The translations under genes were made by a program, and so were the position numbers. From Pseudofabraea citricarpa (Eukaryota > Ascomycota > Leotiomycetes > Helotiales > Dermateaceae), in assembly GCA_029641185.1 (NCBI GenBank), contig JAPWGK010000020.1:558001-622000 (forward strand): a stretch of DNA of 64,000 nt, read 5' to 3'. A model generated the notes under the pieces. It saw nothing but the letters and a program-made list of their open reading frames with translations. It did no database searches and was not told the origin of the DNA. Position 1 is the stretch's first letter, and each line of letters opens with the position of its first letter. Positions 47,877-59,133 of this stretch are shown here, one piece after another.

Positions 47877-49751
47877 TCAATCATCGTCATCGTCACTCCC
47901 GCTATCCCATCCTTCTTCATATGCTTCGGCTATCTCGCCTAGAGAATTACTCAAGGCTTCCCGTTCCTCAATTCCAACTGCTCTACCCACAATAGTTTGA
48001 AGGCTCTTGATTCTCAAAGCCACGGACGTGTCGGTAGATAGCGATGTATTCACTCGTACTTTGGAGTCTTGAATTTCCGGAGAAAAAATGCGAGGGAAGC
48101 TATCCAATACAGGAAATGGCATAGCTATTCGAGTCCTGTTGGAATGGGTCAGCATTCATATAAGAACTTAAGTTTATAACTGCAAAGAGCGCGATTTCAA
48201 GAGCCTAAAAAGGATACAAGCAGGAAAATATGATGCAATACGAGAGCATGATGGAACTTACTTGTGAACAAGTGGGAGACCAGCAGCCCTTCGTCGTGCT
48301 CGTTCCTGACCTTCGTCGATCCGATACTCGTCTTCCGTATCTGACTCTTCATCACCTCGCCAATTCTCAGCCTGACCAAAGACGTGAGGTTTTTTAACAC
48401 TTCTCCGACCACGGCTCTGGTCAAAGATTTCGCTGGGAAAGAAGTCGACATCAAAAGTCTTGATTTCCTCGTCGCCGCCTGGGGAAGGAGCTTCTGCCAC
48501 TGCCCGTATTCGTAGGTCATGGCTAGCACTGTTTGCCTTGGCGAGTCCCGTATCACCATTAACTCCATTTGAAGTGCGTTCAGGAGCTCCTTCGACGGAC
48601 ATTCGAAGTTTTGCTATGACCTGGTTGCCATTGATGTTAAGTGCGTTGCCTGTCTGATCCAATGTTTGATGAATGCCATTTCTAGGCTTAAGTCTTGATG
48701 CAAGAGTCATAGTCTCCACAGCCGTGGAGAGGAGGGCAGAGTTATGCCATGGCGATCGCCTGTCCAAATGGATGTAACTGGGAAGTGATGCCGATGGAAT
48801 AGTAAGTGGAACATAAAGAGACGCTTGTGATGCTATTTCTGAGATAGACCTTGCAGTATTTGAAAGTTTCAACAACCGCTTCTCCTATTAAGGTGTTAAT
48901 AAATTGAATATCGTTATTGATTGGTCGACCTACACGTGGTGTTGCTCCATGGCCATCTTCCAATCCCCAGAACCAGACGGTCGTTTTCCCATACTCATCC
49001 CGTATGCGATCAATATATCTCGCAGCAAACCCACCCCATGCATCGTCGGTCCCAGAGAACAGCTGGATACCCTGCATCTGATCAGCTTCCTCGGCGAAGG
49101 GCCTCAGATCCCTGTCGAGAAGATCATGCTCCTTGTCTAGCGAATTGAACAGCGATTCGCCAGTGTCCCAATTCTCAAAAGGCATTAATGCTGAATTTAA
49201 CTCGTATTCGTTCAGCTGTACAATTGACCTGGGATGGAAATACACCCTGCTAAAGTCCGACCAGTACCGTACAGACTCTGTTGTCAGTTCTGGTGGAAGG
49301 AGGCCTTCATCGAGGCTTTGCTGATAAGCACTGCGAGGAATCACTTCTTGACGCTGAACCACAGTTGGGCCATTCCTGTAATTCATTAGCATCAATAATA
49401 ACATAGCTTCGTGCGGTGGTTCTACCAAAGTCCTTGCTGCTGATCAGGCTCTTCCAACTCATACAACGCGTTGATCTTCTTCAAAGACCCAAAGCCACCT
49501 TTCAAGTCATAGATAAGTGTCCTTGGAGTGAAGGTTTCCGAACCATCAGCACCGATACCAGGTCTGAAGTGTATATCATGATCAACCAGAGACTCTTGGT
49601 CTGAAGAGTAGGTGAAATAAGATTCCTGCGAAAAATTTCGGTGAGTCTATGCCCAGAAGAATGTAAAGCACCCCCTTACCTGAGTATTCCAGAAATGCGT
49701 CGCTAGATAATTGCTCCGCTGGCCAAGCTGGACTGTGAGTATCTCGTGCAT
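47877..49751 (-). CDS. DML1: DML1/Misato family protein (mitochondrial DNA and organelle inheritance)
   Basis: Five exons on the minus strand, 49680-49751, 49426-49625, 48934-49375, 48262-48884 and 47877-48135, join to 531 residues. The start [22 protein letters not shown] is the Misato segment II signature, related to the N-terminus of tubulin. Next come RPRT-like [15 protein letters not shown] and the [13 protein letters not shown] motif, then the long tubulin-like region with [16 protein letters not shown] and [13 protein letters not shown]. The protein ends in an acidic DSGSDDDDD tail. In yeast, DML1 is essential and affects mitochondrial DNA inheritance and morphology; animal Misato acts in mitochondrial shape and TCP-1 chaperonin function. 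The protein is probably cytosolic or at the mitochondrial outer membrane. The 126-base last intron is unusually long for this window. Confidence 0.92.
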
Positions 49752-51218
49752 GATAAGGGAAGCTTTTTATCGGTACATAAGGGTGGTTGTGCGCCCCCGC
49801 GTTCAGAGATTTCACCTTTACTGCCTCGGTATGTTTCTGTTATACGACTGCTCTAAGCCTCAGAAATTTCGAGATAATCTTGTGATATACCTGGACTTTG
49901 GCTGAATGGATGAGAAGACAGTTGTGGGGTCGCAAGACTTTGCTTCTGCGTTACCAAGCAAGGCGGTCAACACGTGATTGGCTCAATAGTCACGTGTCGT
50001 CGCTAGTTGCCATTTGAGTCCTTAGTCTTTATTAGAAGTTTAGTCATGTCCAGATACTTTCTACCCGTGGATCTCAAAACAATAATTCATGTCTCTTGGT
50101 AAAATTTTTAGAATTACATTTACGTCTCTTGACACGGCACTTTCGTCGACTACATCTTTAAACCCACCATCTGTATATGAATAATATCAGCTGGAAGGCT
50201 TGGCAACTCCAAATACAGCATCCGAGTCTTGAAACCTTCACAAACATTAGCAACAGTTGAGAATTTCATCAGTTTTGGTAGCTAGTTTGTAATCTTGGGA
50301 GTCTTACAGTCTTACATCCTCACTAAAAAAATTAAAAAAAAAGGCAACTCGATGAGTTCAAATACCTCCAGCAGGAATTACACGACTGAACCATAAGAAA
50401 CCTATCAGGAAGCCTCATATTAACAGACTTGTCTGATCTCTCGATAAGCTATAGCAACTCAAGTGAAAAGCAACGTCCAAGAACCAGCTAAGTGCGTCTG
50501 TAATGAAAATGGCGCCACAGCAACTCAGGTTTCCCAAATATCATAGCTATATACGGAACACGCCATAAAGCCAACCAAATTCTCACATCGCACCCATTCA
50601 GATAAACAAAAGCAAACAGACCTTTGTGCGTTATCATGTATATCCTTAGCACAAGTCTAAATATGCCGTCGCTTAGCTACCCCCACAACAGAATCCAGCT
50701 GTGGATAAAATAAGCGAAATTCACGATTCAGAACTGCACTTTTTCAAAGACCGAGATCAGGTTTGTGATAGGAAGATTACTCGTTTCAAGTCTCGTAGGG
50801 AGAACCATTTCATCCTTCTGTTCCTGGCCATCTTGATATTTTCCAATCCCAACGTTCGTCTACGCGCAACTCTGATCCGACAACGGAGTATGCCACAAGG
50901 CGTGAAACAACACGGTGAATTTCTAGCGAGGTGGAAATATCCCTCCTTTGTGGATCATGTCATTAAAGGAATCAACAAAGAGAGCTATGAACTTCCTTTC
51001 GCCCCGAAAAGAACAAAGAAAAAAGAAGACCAGCGGCCCAGAAATAGCGAATAGAACAGGGGATGCGATGAGACGAAAAGCCGAATCCCAAAGAGGCAAG
51101 AAGCTCTCCCCACATTTCAGCAATGACGACAACAGATCTCAGGCATCAAACAACCCCCCTCAATTAACCCGACCAGAAGATTCCCACCGCATTTGCTGCA
51201 GCACATCCAAAGAAAGCC
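49752..51218. other. Intergenic region
   Basis: About 1.5 kb between the divergent DML1 and peroxiredoxin-like genes. It includes an open frame at 50701-51054 with a non-ATG start (GTG) and no recognisable features, which I do not accept as a gene. The last part is A-rich, consistent with a leader. Confidence 0.4.
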
Positions 51219-52035
51219 ATGACATTCCGACAAGAACTCGCATCCTGGATGGCGCCAAGCCCAATCGACATCAGGTAGGTAGCCTAGCGTATTCTTTACC
51301 TTCTACCATACCAATCCAAACACCTCCTACTCCAACACGTCAAGCAAGCAAGCAAGCAAGCAACCAAACTAATCCATTACCTCTCTCTTCAAAACAAAAG
51401 CCCCATCCCAAAGCCATCACAGCCGGCACCAAGCACGGCAAAGCTGCTAGAATTCCCACGGCCAGAGCGAAAGCCGAGCATAATAACCTTCCTACGGCAC
51501 TGCGGCTGTCCCGTGCGTCTCGTCTCTCCTTTCCCCCTCTCCCGTCTCCCAATCATACTAATCCATATACACATAACAACAGTTCGCAGAGCAGACCCTG
51601 CTAGAACTGCGGAAGCTGGCAGCGTCAGAGTCACACAAGGATATAGAATTCATAGCGATCTCGCACTCGGATCAAGAAGCGACAGATCGATGGCTCGCAG
51701 CAATCGACAGTGAGAGCGAGAAGGAGAGCGAGAGCGAGAGTGAAGGGCAGGGAAGGGTCCACGTGATAGTAGATCCCCAGAGGGCCATCTATGCGCGCTG
51801 GGGATTGGGCACGTCGAGCGCGTGGCACGTGCTGAACCCGTGGTCGCTGTATGCCGTGTACCGCGCCGGCAGGGACGAGGGGATCTGGAACAGGCCGACT
51901 GAGTCGGGCAGCCGATGGCAGCAGGCCGGCAGTGCGGCGGTTGACGGGGAGGGGGTTGTGAGGTGGGTGAGCGTGGCGAAGAGTGCGGATGAGAGGCCTG
52001 ATTTTGAAGAGGGGATCAGAGCTTTGACGAAGTGA
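51219..52035 (+). CDS. Peroxiredoxin-like (AhpC/TSA, thioredoxin-fold) protein
   Basis: Three exons, 51219-51274, 51401-51512 and 51583-52035, give 206 residues. The start MTFRQELASWMAPSPID is typical of a fungal family of thioredoxin-fold proteins. The active-site region IITFLRHCGCP (C53, C55) continues over the second intron into FAEQTLLELRKL. Next come IEFIAISHSDQEATDRW and VIVDPQRAIYARWGLG, then NRPTESGSRWQQ and VDGEGVVRWVSVAKSADE. The family resembles AhpC/TSA antioxidant enzymes (PRXL2-like) and probably reduces a peroxide or thiol substrate in the cytosol, but the reaction is not established. Residues about 98-111 are a run of Ser and Glu coded by a GAGAGCGAG microsatellite, inserted between core strands; related proteins usually have a short loop there. 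Confidence 0.85.
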
Positions 52036-52340
52036 AGAAGAGAGGAAGAGACATGAGTTGGTGCGGAATCAATACTGCACTCCTACAAAGACTGGCATGT
52101 ATCTTGCATCGAGGAAAGAATTGAATTGCTGATGACGACGCTGATGTGCTTGTGTCTATGTGTGCTATGCATAACAGACCAACCACCTTTCCAATTAATA
52201 CATCAAATCCCGTCGTGCACGCTAACTCCATCGCTATGAACCAGACCCAATTATCAATACAAAAACTGACATTCGAACAAGTGATGCCATCAGGAATTAT
52301 CAGACCGAACCGAAATCACAGCTAGTTCTAGGGGGAAAAG
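52036..52340. other. Short convergent intergenic region
   Basis: About 300 bases between the 3' ends of the peroxiredoxin-like gene and the disordered protein. No gene seen. Confidence 0.4.
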
Positions 52341-54119
52341 TCAATAACCGAGGACACCAGAGGAGGAGGCCATGAAAGACGTAGAACATACCGACCAACG
52401 ACTGATCCCAACCGCTAGCTCGGCGCTCCCACTTGATGTATGACTTCTGGGAGATGACTTGCCATGCTTGATCCTCTTGATACACTTGCGCTTCACCTTG
52501 GATATCTTGTCGCGAACACGTTGGAAGATGTTCTTCAACTGATCTTTGGTGTGCTTTAGAAGGGGGCCGCCTCCCCGCCCTCTCAATGATACATGATCTT
52601 CAGAGAGTGACTGCGAATCTGAGACCTTGCAGGAATCTTCCTGGGTTTGTTCTTTGTGTTCCACTGCTGCGTTGGGATCTGGGTGAGTGAAAGGAGCCGT
52701 TGATTCGAAACTGATGTATTGATCCCTTGCCGTGCCTGATCTCGAGCTACCTGGTGCAGGAGAAGCCGTTGAACTACTCTCACTTTTCTGAAAGCGTGGC
52801 GTATCATCAGAGACTGTCGAGTCTTTCAAAGGCCCTCTTTCAGTCACCCACTTCCATTGAGAGAAGGGAGAATACTCTGCATTGGAAGTAAGTACAGGAG
52901 GCATAGGAATCATTCCAAGACTTTTACGCCAGTTAGATACGTTTTGAATTGCGTTCTGGTTTGAGGTGCCTGTTGTGGTGGGAGCAAAGTCTCGTATGTC
53001 CGTATTGCTTAGCGCCTCTGTAGGCTCAGCTTGATCATCGCTAGAAGCGATATCCGGCGATCTGGCACTCTCTGGCTTGGACTTTGACAGCTCATCGTCA
53101 GATGTAGCAGGCTGTAGTTCAATACCCTTTCCCTTCGGTTCTGTTGATTTGGGGTGATCGTCTTCGAAACTGATAGCCTGAGATTTAATACTCTCTGCCT
53201 TCGATTCTGTCGACTCACGGTGATCATCATCGAAACTGACAGCTTCTGATGCATCACTCAATCTCTTCAATCCTGTCGGGTTTGCCTTTCGTTTTCGGCC
53301 AGATGATAAGGGCTCGAAAGCTGGATTCGAGGATTCGCCAGTTTCAGGAGTTTCTAGAGAGGGACCTTCCGAGCTTGCGTCTGCTGTCTCTGCATTGGTT
53401 GATTCTGCTGTTGCATCGATTGCACGTGTGGTTTCATCACCACCGGCTCTACCTGAACTTGTAGACCCACGAGAGTTGGTGCGAGCCCCTTCAGCTGGCT
53501 CTGAAGGAGCACCGTTTGCGGTGTCAGTTGAAGACACTCGGCTTCGTCCACTATGAGCTGAAGCTGGCGGGGGCTGGATGCCGCGCAAGGGTGATTCTGC
53601 CGTAGAATTGATTGAACGCCTACTCTCATCACCGCTGGCTCTACGTGAATTTGTAGACGCGCGAGAATTGGGTCGGCCCTGTTCTGCTGGTTCTGAATTA
53701 GCACCATTGGCAGTGGCAGCCGAAGAAGCTCGACTTCGTCTGTCGTGAGTTGAAGCTGGTCGTGGTGGTGGGCCACCCATGGTCGATTCAGAACCAAAAC
53801 GCTTAGGGTCATTGTTGGGGTTCGGAGATGTTGGCGGCTCTATTGCATGCGGTTTCTGTATGTTCTGCTGTGTAGTAGGCGGTTTAGTAGATAGTTCCGG
53901 CTGAGAGACTTCCTTGGCTTGCGGACGTTGTGGATCTTGCTGATGCGCTTGATTTTCTCGGGCAGTAGGGGAATGTACTTGTGGCGGATTAGTTCTTGTG
54001 AGACCATCTATGAGTCCTGCCTTGCGAAGGCATTTTCTTAACTGACTTGCTTGTCTCTTTCGTTTGAGGCCGTTGCAAAAGCCACCGTCGGTGCTGAACA
54101 GGGAAGCACAAAGGCACAT
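52341..54119 (-). CDS. Intrinsically disordered protein with two kinds of internal repeats, function unknown
   Basis: An open frame of 592 residues from ATG 54119; the frame extends further upstream but the composition changes there. The last residues may instead be spliced: a GTATGT donor after SRWS and an AG acceptor near 52325 would end the protein in SN. Residues 1-35 are cysteine- and basic-rich (MCLCASLFSTDGG, LKRKRQASQLRKCLRKAGL). About residues 120-260 hold two or more diverged copies of a 60-65-residue unit with the pattern RSR.SS..TANGA.SEPAE..R.NSR.S. About 300-390 hold four copies of a 22-residue acidic unit (SFDDDHRESTESK and variants). The C-terminal third has a short lysine-rich segment (KHTKDQLKNIFQRVRDKISKVKRKCIKRIKHGK) suited to nucleic-acid or membrane contact. 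No known domain is recognised. Confidence 0.7.
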   Translation of the reverse strand: MCLCASLFSTDGGFCNGLKRKRQASQLRKCLRKAGLIDGLTRTNPPQVHSPTARENQAHQQDPQRPQAKEVSQPELSTKPPTTQQNIQKPHAIEPPTSPNPNNDPKRFGSESTMGGPPPRPASTHDRRSRASSAATANGANSEPAEQGRPNSRASTNSRRASGDESRRSINSTAESPLRGIQPPPASAHSGRSRVSSTDTANGAPSEPAEGARTNSRGSTSSGRAGGDETTRAIDATAESTNAETADASSEGPSLETPETGESSNPAFEPLSSGRKRKANPTGLKRLSDASEAVSFDDDHRESTESKAESIKSQAISFEDDHPKSTEPKGKGIELQPATSDDELSKSKPESARSPDIASSDDQAEPTEALSNTDIRDFAPTTTGTSNQNAIQNVSNWRKSLGMIPMPPVLTSNAEYSPFSQWKWVTERGPLKDSTVSDDTPRFQKSESSSTASPAPGSSRSGTARDQYISFESTAPFTHPDPNAAVEHKEQTQEDSCKVSDSQSLSEDHVSLRGRGGGPLLKHTKDQLKNIFQRVRDKISKVKRKCIKRIKHGKSSPRSHTSSGSAELAVGISRWSVCSTSFMASSSGVLGY

Positions 54120-54871
54120 GATTGTAGTGGTTGATCGAGAAAAGAATGTTAAGATATAATAACGAATGATGATAAGCAACAAGGCTTTACTGGTTGAGCG
54201 AATGTGAGAATGTACTTGATGTAAGAAATATTCGAAGCAAGTCAGAAGTCTGGGCACAAAGGAAGAGTTTATGGAAGCGACACGCTCATTAAGCGGCAGG
54301 AGCACTTCAGGACTCTACTCGCGTTAAAAACGGTAGGAGCGGTGGTGGTAAAGCATCAAGAACTCACCACGTTCCTACGTTTTCTAGAATGATTTATTCT
54401 CTTGTTGCCCATGTCGCACAGACGTGTTTTGATTGAATCTGGAGCAGATCCAAGGGGCGGTCAAAGTTGTAGCTTGGCTTACGGCGTACTTGGCATTTTT
54501 TATGAAGTTGGACGCCTTCGTGGGGAAATTTCGATTTACCCAATGAACGAACTATCGATCGGCCTTAAATATCAATACATTAGGAATTCAGCTGATAACC
54601 ACGTGAGTGTTTTGATTTAGTATATAGACTGTGACTCCGGCTATATGCGACAACCAATCGATGTGTAGGAAGGCGAGGGTGCACAACGAGTGGTTTAAAC
54701 CATTCTCCCAAACTTGGTACAGCCTGTCTAAATGCCCAATCTTCAAGTTCTGGTGCGACAATGAATATGATGGGCGTATGCCTGAATGAACGAGGGAACA
54801 AAGATAAAAGAGTAAAGAGGAAGACGAGCAAAGCTTAGAAATTTTTAACTTGATTGGCATGAGTTGTCTTC
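54120..54871. other. Intergenic region
   Basis: About 750 bases between the two minus-strand genes, covering the promoter of the disordered-protein gene. No gene or repeat seen. Confidence 0.4.
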
Positions 54872-56392
54872 TCAAAGTGCGACCTCCTCGCCAAGTTCTT
54901 TGAAGGCCTGGCGGACAGCTGCAGCTGTGCGATTAGCAATATGCTCGATATCTTCCCTCGTCACAAGGTAGCTGGGGCATAGCATGACATGGTCGCCAAA
55001 GATCCCGCCAGCGCTGCCCGTAGCTGGATAAAGCATAAGATTGTGAGGTTCAGATATAGCCACATCATGAACTCGTTGTGCGATGCCAAGTGCTGGGTCA
55101 AATGGAGTTTTGTTCGACTTGTCTTCGACAAACTCCAAGCCCCAGAACAAGCCCTGCCCACGAATATCACCAACATTTGGATGGTCAGCCAATAGGGACT
55201 TCAGGAGCTTTTCTAGATATAGACCTTGAGCCCGTACATTTTCCATCAGATTCTGCTCGCGCACGATAGTCTGGACGGCAAGAGCAGCAGCAGCTTGAAT
55301 GGGCATGCCCTGATAGGTCTGACCATGAATGAATTGACCAGTTCCTCTTTTTAATCTGTCAACCACTTTCTCAGATATGAGGACTGCAGCAACAGCTTGA
55401 TGACCAGCGCCAAGTCCTTTGCCAACGGTCTGAATATCCGGGGCCACATCTTCTGCCTGCCATGCATGCAAAGTTCCACTACGCCCCATACCACACATGA
55501 CTTCATCGAGTATGAACAAAGCACCATGTTGATGGCAAACATCTCTCATGGCTGCCATATAACCAGGAACGGGTGGCACGCACCCGAGTGCAGCTCCAAC
55601 CACTGGCTCCATAATAAAGCCAATGACTGTTTCCGGACCGAGTTTCTGAAACATTGCTTCTAACTCGGCTGCCTTCTGAGCAACAAACGAAGCATCCGAC
55701 TGCCCCGGCGCTCTCTGACGGTATGCATTGCAGGCAGAGACATGATGGACGTTGGGCATGAGAAATGGAAGATATGGTGCACGACGGCCCTCATGACCCG
55801 AAATACTCAACGCTCCGAGAGTGTTTCCGTGGTAGGAACTCTCACGAGCAATGAAATTAACTCGAGCAGTATTCTTATCCTCTTCGTAGAAGAATTGACG
55901 TGACAGTTTAATGGTTGCTTCCATAGCCTCAGAACCTGCAAGGGGTATAAGCTTCTTGTACATGGTGATTTTATAGTTAAACGACTTACCAGAACCAGTA
56001 AGATACACGCGAGACATCTTCCCATCAGTACCACGAATGATCTCGCGACAGACTTCATCCACGACCTTGTGACTGAAAAAGGGCGAGGCAATATATGGGA
56101 GACCCGTATCCTTCAACAAGGCACATACAGCGTCAATGACAACTTCATGGTTATGGCCGAGGCATGAGACTGCTGCACCGCAGGTCGAATCAAAGATGAC
56201 CCTCCCATCCTCAAGGTAGAGATAATTTCCTTGTCCTCGTTCTACAACGGGGTAGTCCTTGTTAAGGTGCCTGTCAAAGAGATGTCGGGTGTTGGGCAGG
56301 CCTTTTGTAGCAACAGTCGAATTGCCATTAGCCGTCTTGACCAGATCTGATGAAGACAACCTCACGTCTTCTACCAAAGCAGAGGGGGCCAT
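54872..56392 (-). CDS. Class-III PLP-dependent aminotransferase (omega-aminotransferase type)
   Basis: Two exons, 55990-56392 and 54872-55935, give 488 residues. The 54-base intron at 55936-55989 is in frame and stop-free, so an unspliced reading also stays open (506 residues), but it would break the conserved TGSGSEAMEATIKLSRQ. Class-III signatures: DGRVIFDSTCGAAVSCLGH, YHGNTLGALS, MEPVVGAALGCVPPV, the PLP-binding region FILDEVMCGMGRSG with the internal aldimine lysine in TVGKGLGAGHQ, and GQTYQGMPIQAAAALA. Such enzymes move amino groups from omega-amino acids or diamines to pyruvate or 2-oxoglutarate; the substrate is not given by sequence. No targeting peptide is obvious. I see no cluster partner next to it. 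Confidence 0.92.
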   Translation of the reverse strand: MAPSALVEDVRLSSSDLVKTANGNSTVATKGLPNTRHLFDRHLNKDYPVVERGQGNYLYLEDGRVIFDSTCGAAVSCLGHNHEVVIDAVCALLKDTGLPYIASPFFSHKVVDEVCREIIRGTDGKMSRVYLTGSGKSFNYKITMYKKLIPLAGSEAMEATIKLSRQFFYEEDKNTARVNFIARESSYHGNTLGALSISGHEGRRAPYLPFLMPNVHHVSACNAYRQRAPGQSDASFVAQKAAELEAMFQKLGPETVIGFIMEPVVGAALGCVPPVPGYMAAMRDVCHQHGALFILDEVMCGMGRSGTLHAWQAEDVAPDIQTVGKGLGAGHQAVAAVLISEKVVDRLKRGTGQFIHGQTYQGMPIQAAAALAVQTIVREQNLMENVRAQGLYLEKLLKSLLADHPNVGDIRGQGLFWGLEFVEDKSNKTPFDPALGIAQRVHDVAISEPHNLMLYPATGSAGGIFGDHVMLCPSYLVTREDIEHIANRTAAAVRQAFKELGEEVAL

Positions 56393-57594
56393 TATGAAGG
56401 ATGGATGATAGCTTGCTCGCCTACCCTAATCAAAGAGTAAGATCAGGAAGAGAAGATAACCCTCACAGACGAAAGTGATCATGAGAAGGATGGACCAAGG
56501 AAGGCAGTTGTTATAGCGCGGGGCTGGTTCTAGCTCCGTGCCTGTGTTTATATGTGCGAAAAGGGAAAGAACAGTGCTTGGACAGATGCCCTCTGACGGA
56601 AAGCCACTTCGATGAGCGGGTGAGCGGGGACACCCTTATATAGGGGAAAGACATGAGATGCTGGAAGCCAAGCTGGTACTGTAGAAAGTCAAAAGAGTGG
56701 AGTGATGAGTGGGAAGGAATCGCGGTGTGCCTCGAGTTGCAGTTGGCGTCGCCGTGCTCTTACTCAGAGAACCACAGGCCATAGGTGGGGGACGGGAGCG
56801 TCTTCCGTCACTAGGGCAAAGAGGATCATTACAGATTCATGATGCTTAGGCGTAAATCATCTACCATTGACTGGCTCATGAATGGTTTCCTGCCGTGGTG
56901 ACATGGGATGTTGCGGCATCCCTCATCTAATTCCAATACGCTCTATGCAGCACACGACTGCAGTCTCTTCGATCCGCGAGCTCATCGGTATCGGCATCGT
57001 TGCCGGGATAGGATGGTCAGGATGTTCTCGAGGGTCAAGAGTCGAGATAGCTTGGAGCTGCGTACTTGCAACCCGGAAGCACCACGGCTTGGGCCCGTCA
57101 CATTTACTGGCCGACTGGGGGGCCGGGGAGATATCGACCGTCGGCTAAGGCTCATTGATGTTCTCGCCATTGCCAAAGCTAACGCCAACGCTGGTACGCA
57201 GCCAATAATGCTTCTGTATTACTCTTACCATGCGAGAGCAGTCTCCTTGTGACGCGATTCTCACTCTGGCGGCGCCGACCCATGTCAGTATCGGTATGGG
57301 CCCATGTCCACACCATGAGCCATGAGCGTGTGCCGACTCAGCAAGTTTGTTTGCTTGCTTCCTAGCTTGCGTGTCGAGTCGAACAATGAAGTTGCGAAAG
57401 CGGTGTTCGTGAGATGTCGAAGCTGCATGTGACTAGGTATCTTTATAATCCCAAGGGCCAAGCGCGGTGCACGCTCAGAGCCCGTCGGGACCAATAACTG
57501 GCGCTTCCTCAACCTCGGGAACTGATGGCCAACCTGCGATGGGCGTCAGGTTCCAGGGCGTGAGCGGGCTGCAGCATTCCCGCAGATGCTGTGT

Positions 57595-57626
<32 letters not shown>

Positions 57627-58267
57627 GCGGTTGGCAGTTGTTGTTTGCCTTGCACGTTCTCCTCGTCTTCACGTCTTTGCTGGCGCACGATGTGCGATGG
57701 CGCAGGTGTCAGCAGCGAAAGGGTGTATGTAGGGTAAGAAGAGCACAAGAGGCACCCGTATCTGGCTGGCATGGCGCACGGGGTCTGCTCTCTACGGTGC
57801 AGCGCATGCAGTAGCGGTTCACGGTGGAAAGTAGTACAGTAATAATGCAGGACGGGTTGGAACTTGGAGGTGGATCAACGATCATGGATCATCGGCCAAG
57901 TGTGTGAATGCATAATCTCGGAAGCGTGTTCGGCTGCATGTCAATATATTACACGGCTTCGGGCTGAGAAATGTCTCTCGGCGTGGGTGGTGGGCTCGGG
58001 TCAATATTCGGCCCGCTCACGGGGAAAAACAACGATCGGATCACGGGACTGCGGGATCACGGGTGCCTGCTGACTTCCTTCATGCTAAGGTAGAGGTACC
58101 TTCCTCTTTGATTTCTATTTGAGCCACAATGCCAAGTCATATTAGACTTAATACGGTTAGCTATCATCATGTTCTGACTTGGCAGAGAGCTGGCTGCTTT
58201 TACGGGCTCCGTTATCACTTCGTAAGAATACTTCTTCTCTTTTTCCTTTTCTGTCAAATCCGTCATC
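56393..58267. other. Intergenic region with a heptanucleotide array
   Basis: About 1.9 kb of more GC-rich sequence without a supportable gene. At 57137-57148 lies CCGTCGGCTAAG, a near match to the cluster motif with no sugar gene beside it. It probably contains the promoter of the cutinase-family gene. Confidence 0.5.
57595..57629. repeat. GTCCACG heptanucleotide tandem repeat
   Basis: Four perfect GTCCACG units and a fifth GTCCGCG. Confidence 0.9.
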
Positions 58268-59133
58268 ATGAAGCTTGCGAGCCCCTTACTCCTAGTCACT
58301 CTTTTTAACACAATCTCGCTCTCAGCCTCATCTCCGGTACTCGCAACTTGCAACGACGTTCAAATTTTCCTTGCCCGTGGGCATGGCGAAAGTACTCCTG
58401 GTCGTCTGACCGCCATTGCAGATAAGATCTGCGCCGGCTATTCAGATTGCGGATACCAGAGCATCAATTACAACGTAAGATGATTATTTTCCAACTATAA
58501 TGTCTCTACTCTCAATCCTATGATTGACTATTGTCTGTAGGCCAATAGCAGCACGACAATCTGTGACGACCAGGCCGCTGGAGTGGAAATGGCCAAAGAG
58601 GATTTGACGGCATATGGAAATGGGTGCCCGAAGGCGAAATTGGTTCTGGCAGGATGGTCTCAGGGAGGAGCTTTAATTTCAGATATCATTGCTGGAGGCG
58701 GTCAGGGTATATCTCTCATCGGTCCATATTGCGAGCAACCAAACACCACGGCCTTGAATCCGGAGACCTTCCCTGGGAACAGAGTCGCGGCTGTGATAAC
58801 TTTTGGAGAACTGCACCATACTGCCGGCCAATCTTACAACGTCGGAAACGGATCTTATGCTAATGGAGTACGTGGAATCGATTTTCCCATACTCTTGATT
58901 TATTGGGTATAGTCAAAAATGTGCTAATTTCGATGATTGTGTAGACATACCCACGCAATACGGCTATGAAGGAATCTCTGAACCTCTGGAGTGATAAATT
59001 TCGCGATTACTGCAACGTTGATGACCCAGCCTGTGCCAGTGGATTGATAACCGCTGTCCATTACGACTATTTCGTTGGGAGCTACTGGCCTGTCGCTAGT
59101 GCCGAGTTCGTCAGAGGCAGGGTCGGCTATTAA
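58268..59133 (+). CDS. Secreted cutinase-family serine esterase (CE5, acetylxylan esterase-like)
   Basis: Three exons, 58268-58474, 58541-58867 and 58945-59133, give 240 residues. The N-terminus MKLASPLLLVTLFNTISLSASS is a signal peptide. The fold signatures of family CE5 follow: CNDVQIFLARGHGESTPGR, CGYQSINYN, and the nucleophile S109 in LAGWSQGGAL. The acid is at about D205 in CNVDDPACASG and the histidine at about H217 in AVHYDYF. The cysteines expected for disulfides are present. The family covers cutinases (plant polyester) and acetylxylan esterases (hemicellulose). The HTAGQSYNVGN motif and the length favour acetylxylan esterase or a broad secreted esterase, which fits a plant-polymer diet. 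The substrate cannot be fixed here. Confidence 0.9.

Noticed and set aside
50701..51054. An open frame of 117 codons upstream of the peroxiredoxin-like gene
   Set aside because: It begins at a non-ATG codon, has no recognisable features and ends in the A-rich leader region.
57137..57148. CCGTCGGCTAAG, similar to the cluster motif
   Set aside because: It is far from any sugar gene, the last base breaks CGGNTAAW and no divergent half is present. Kept as a likely chance match.
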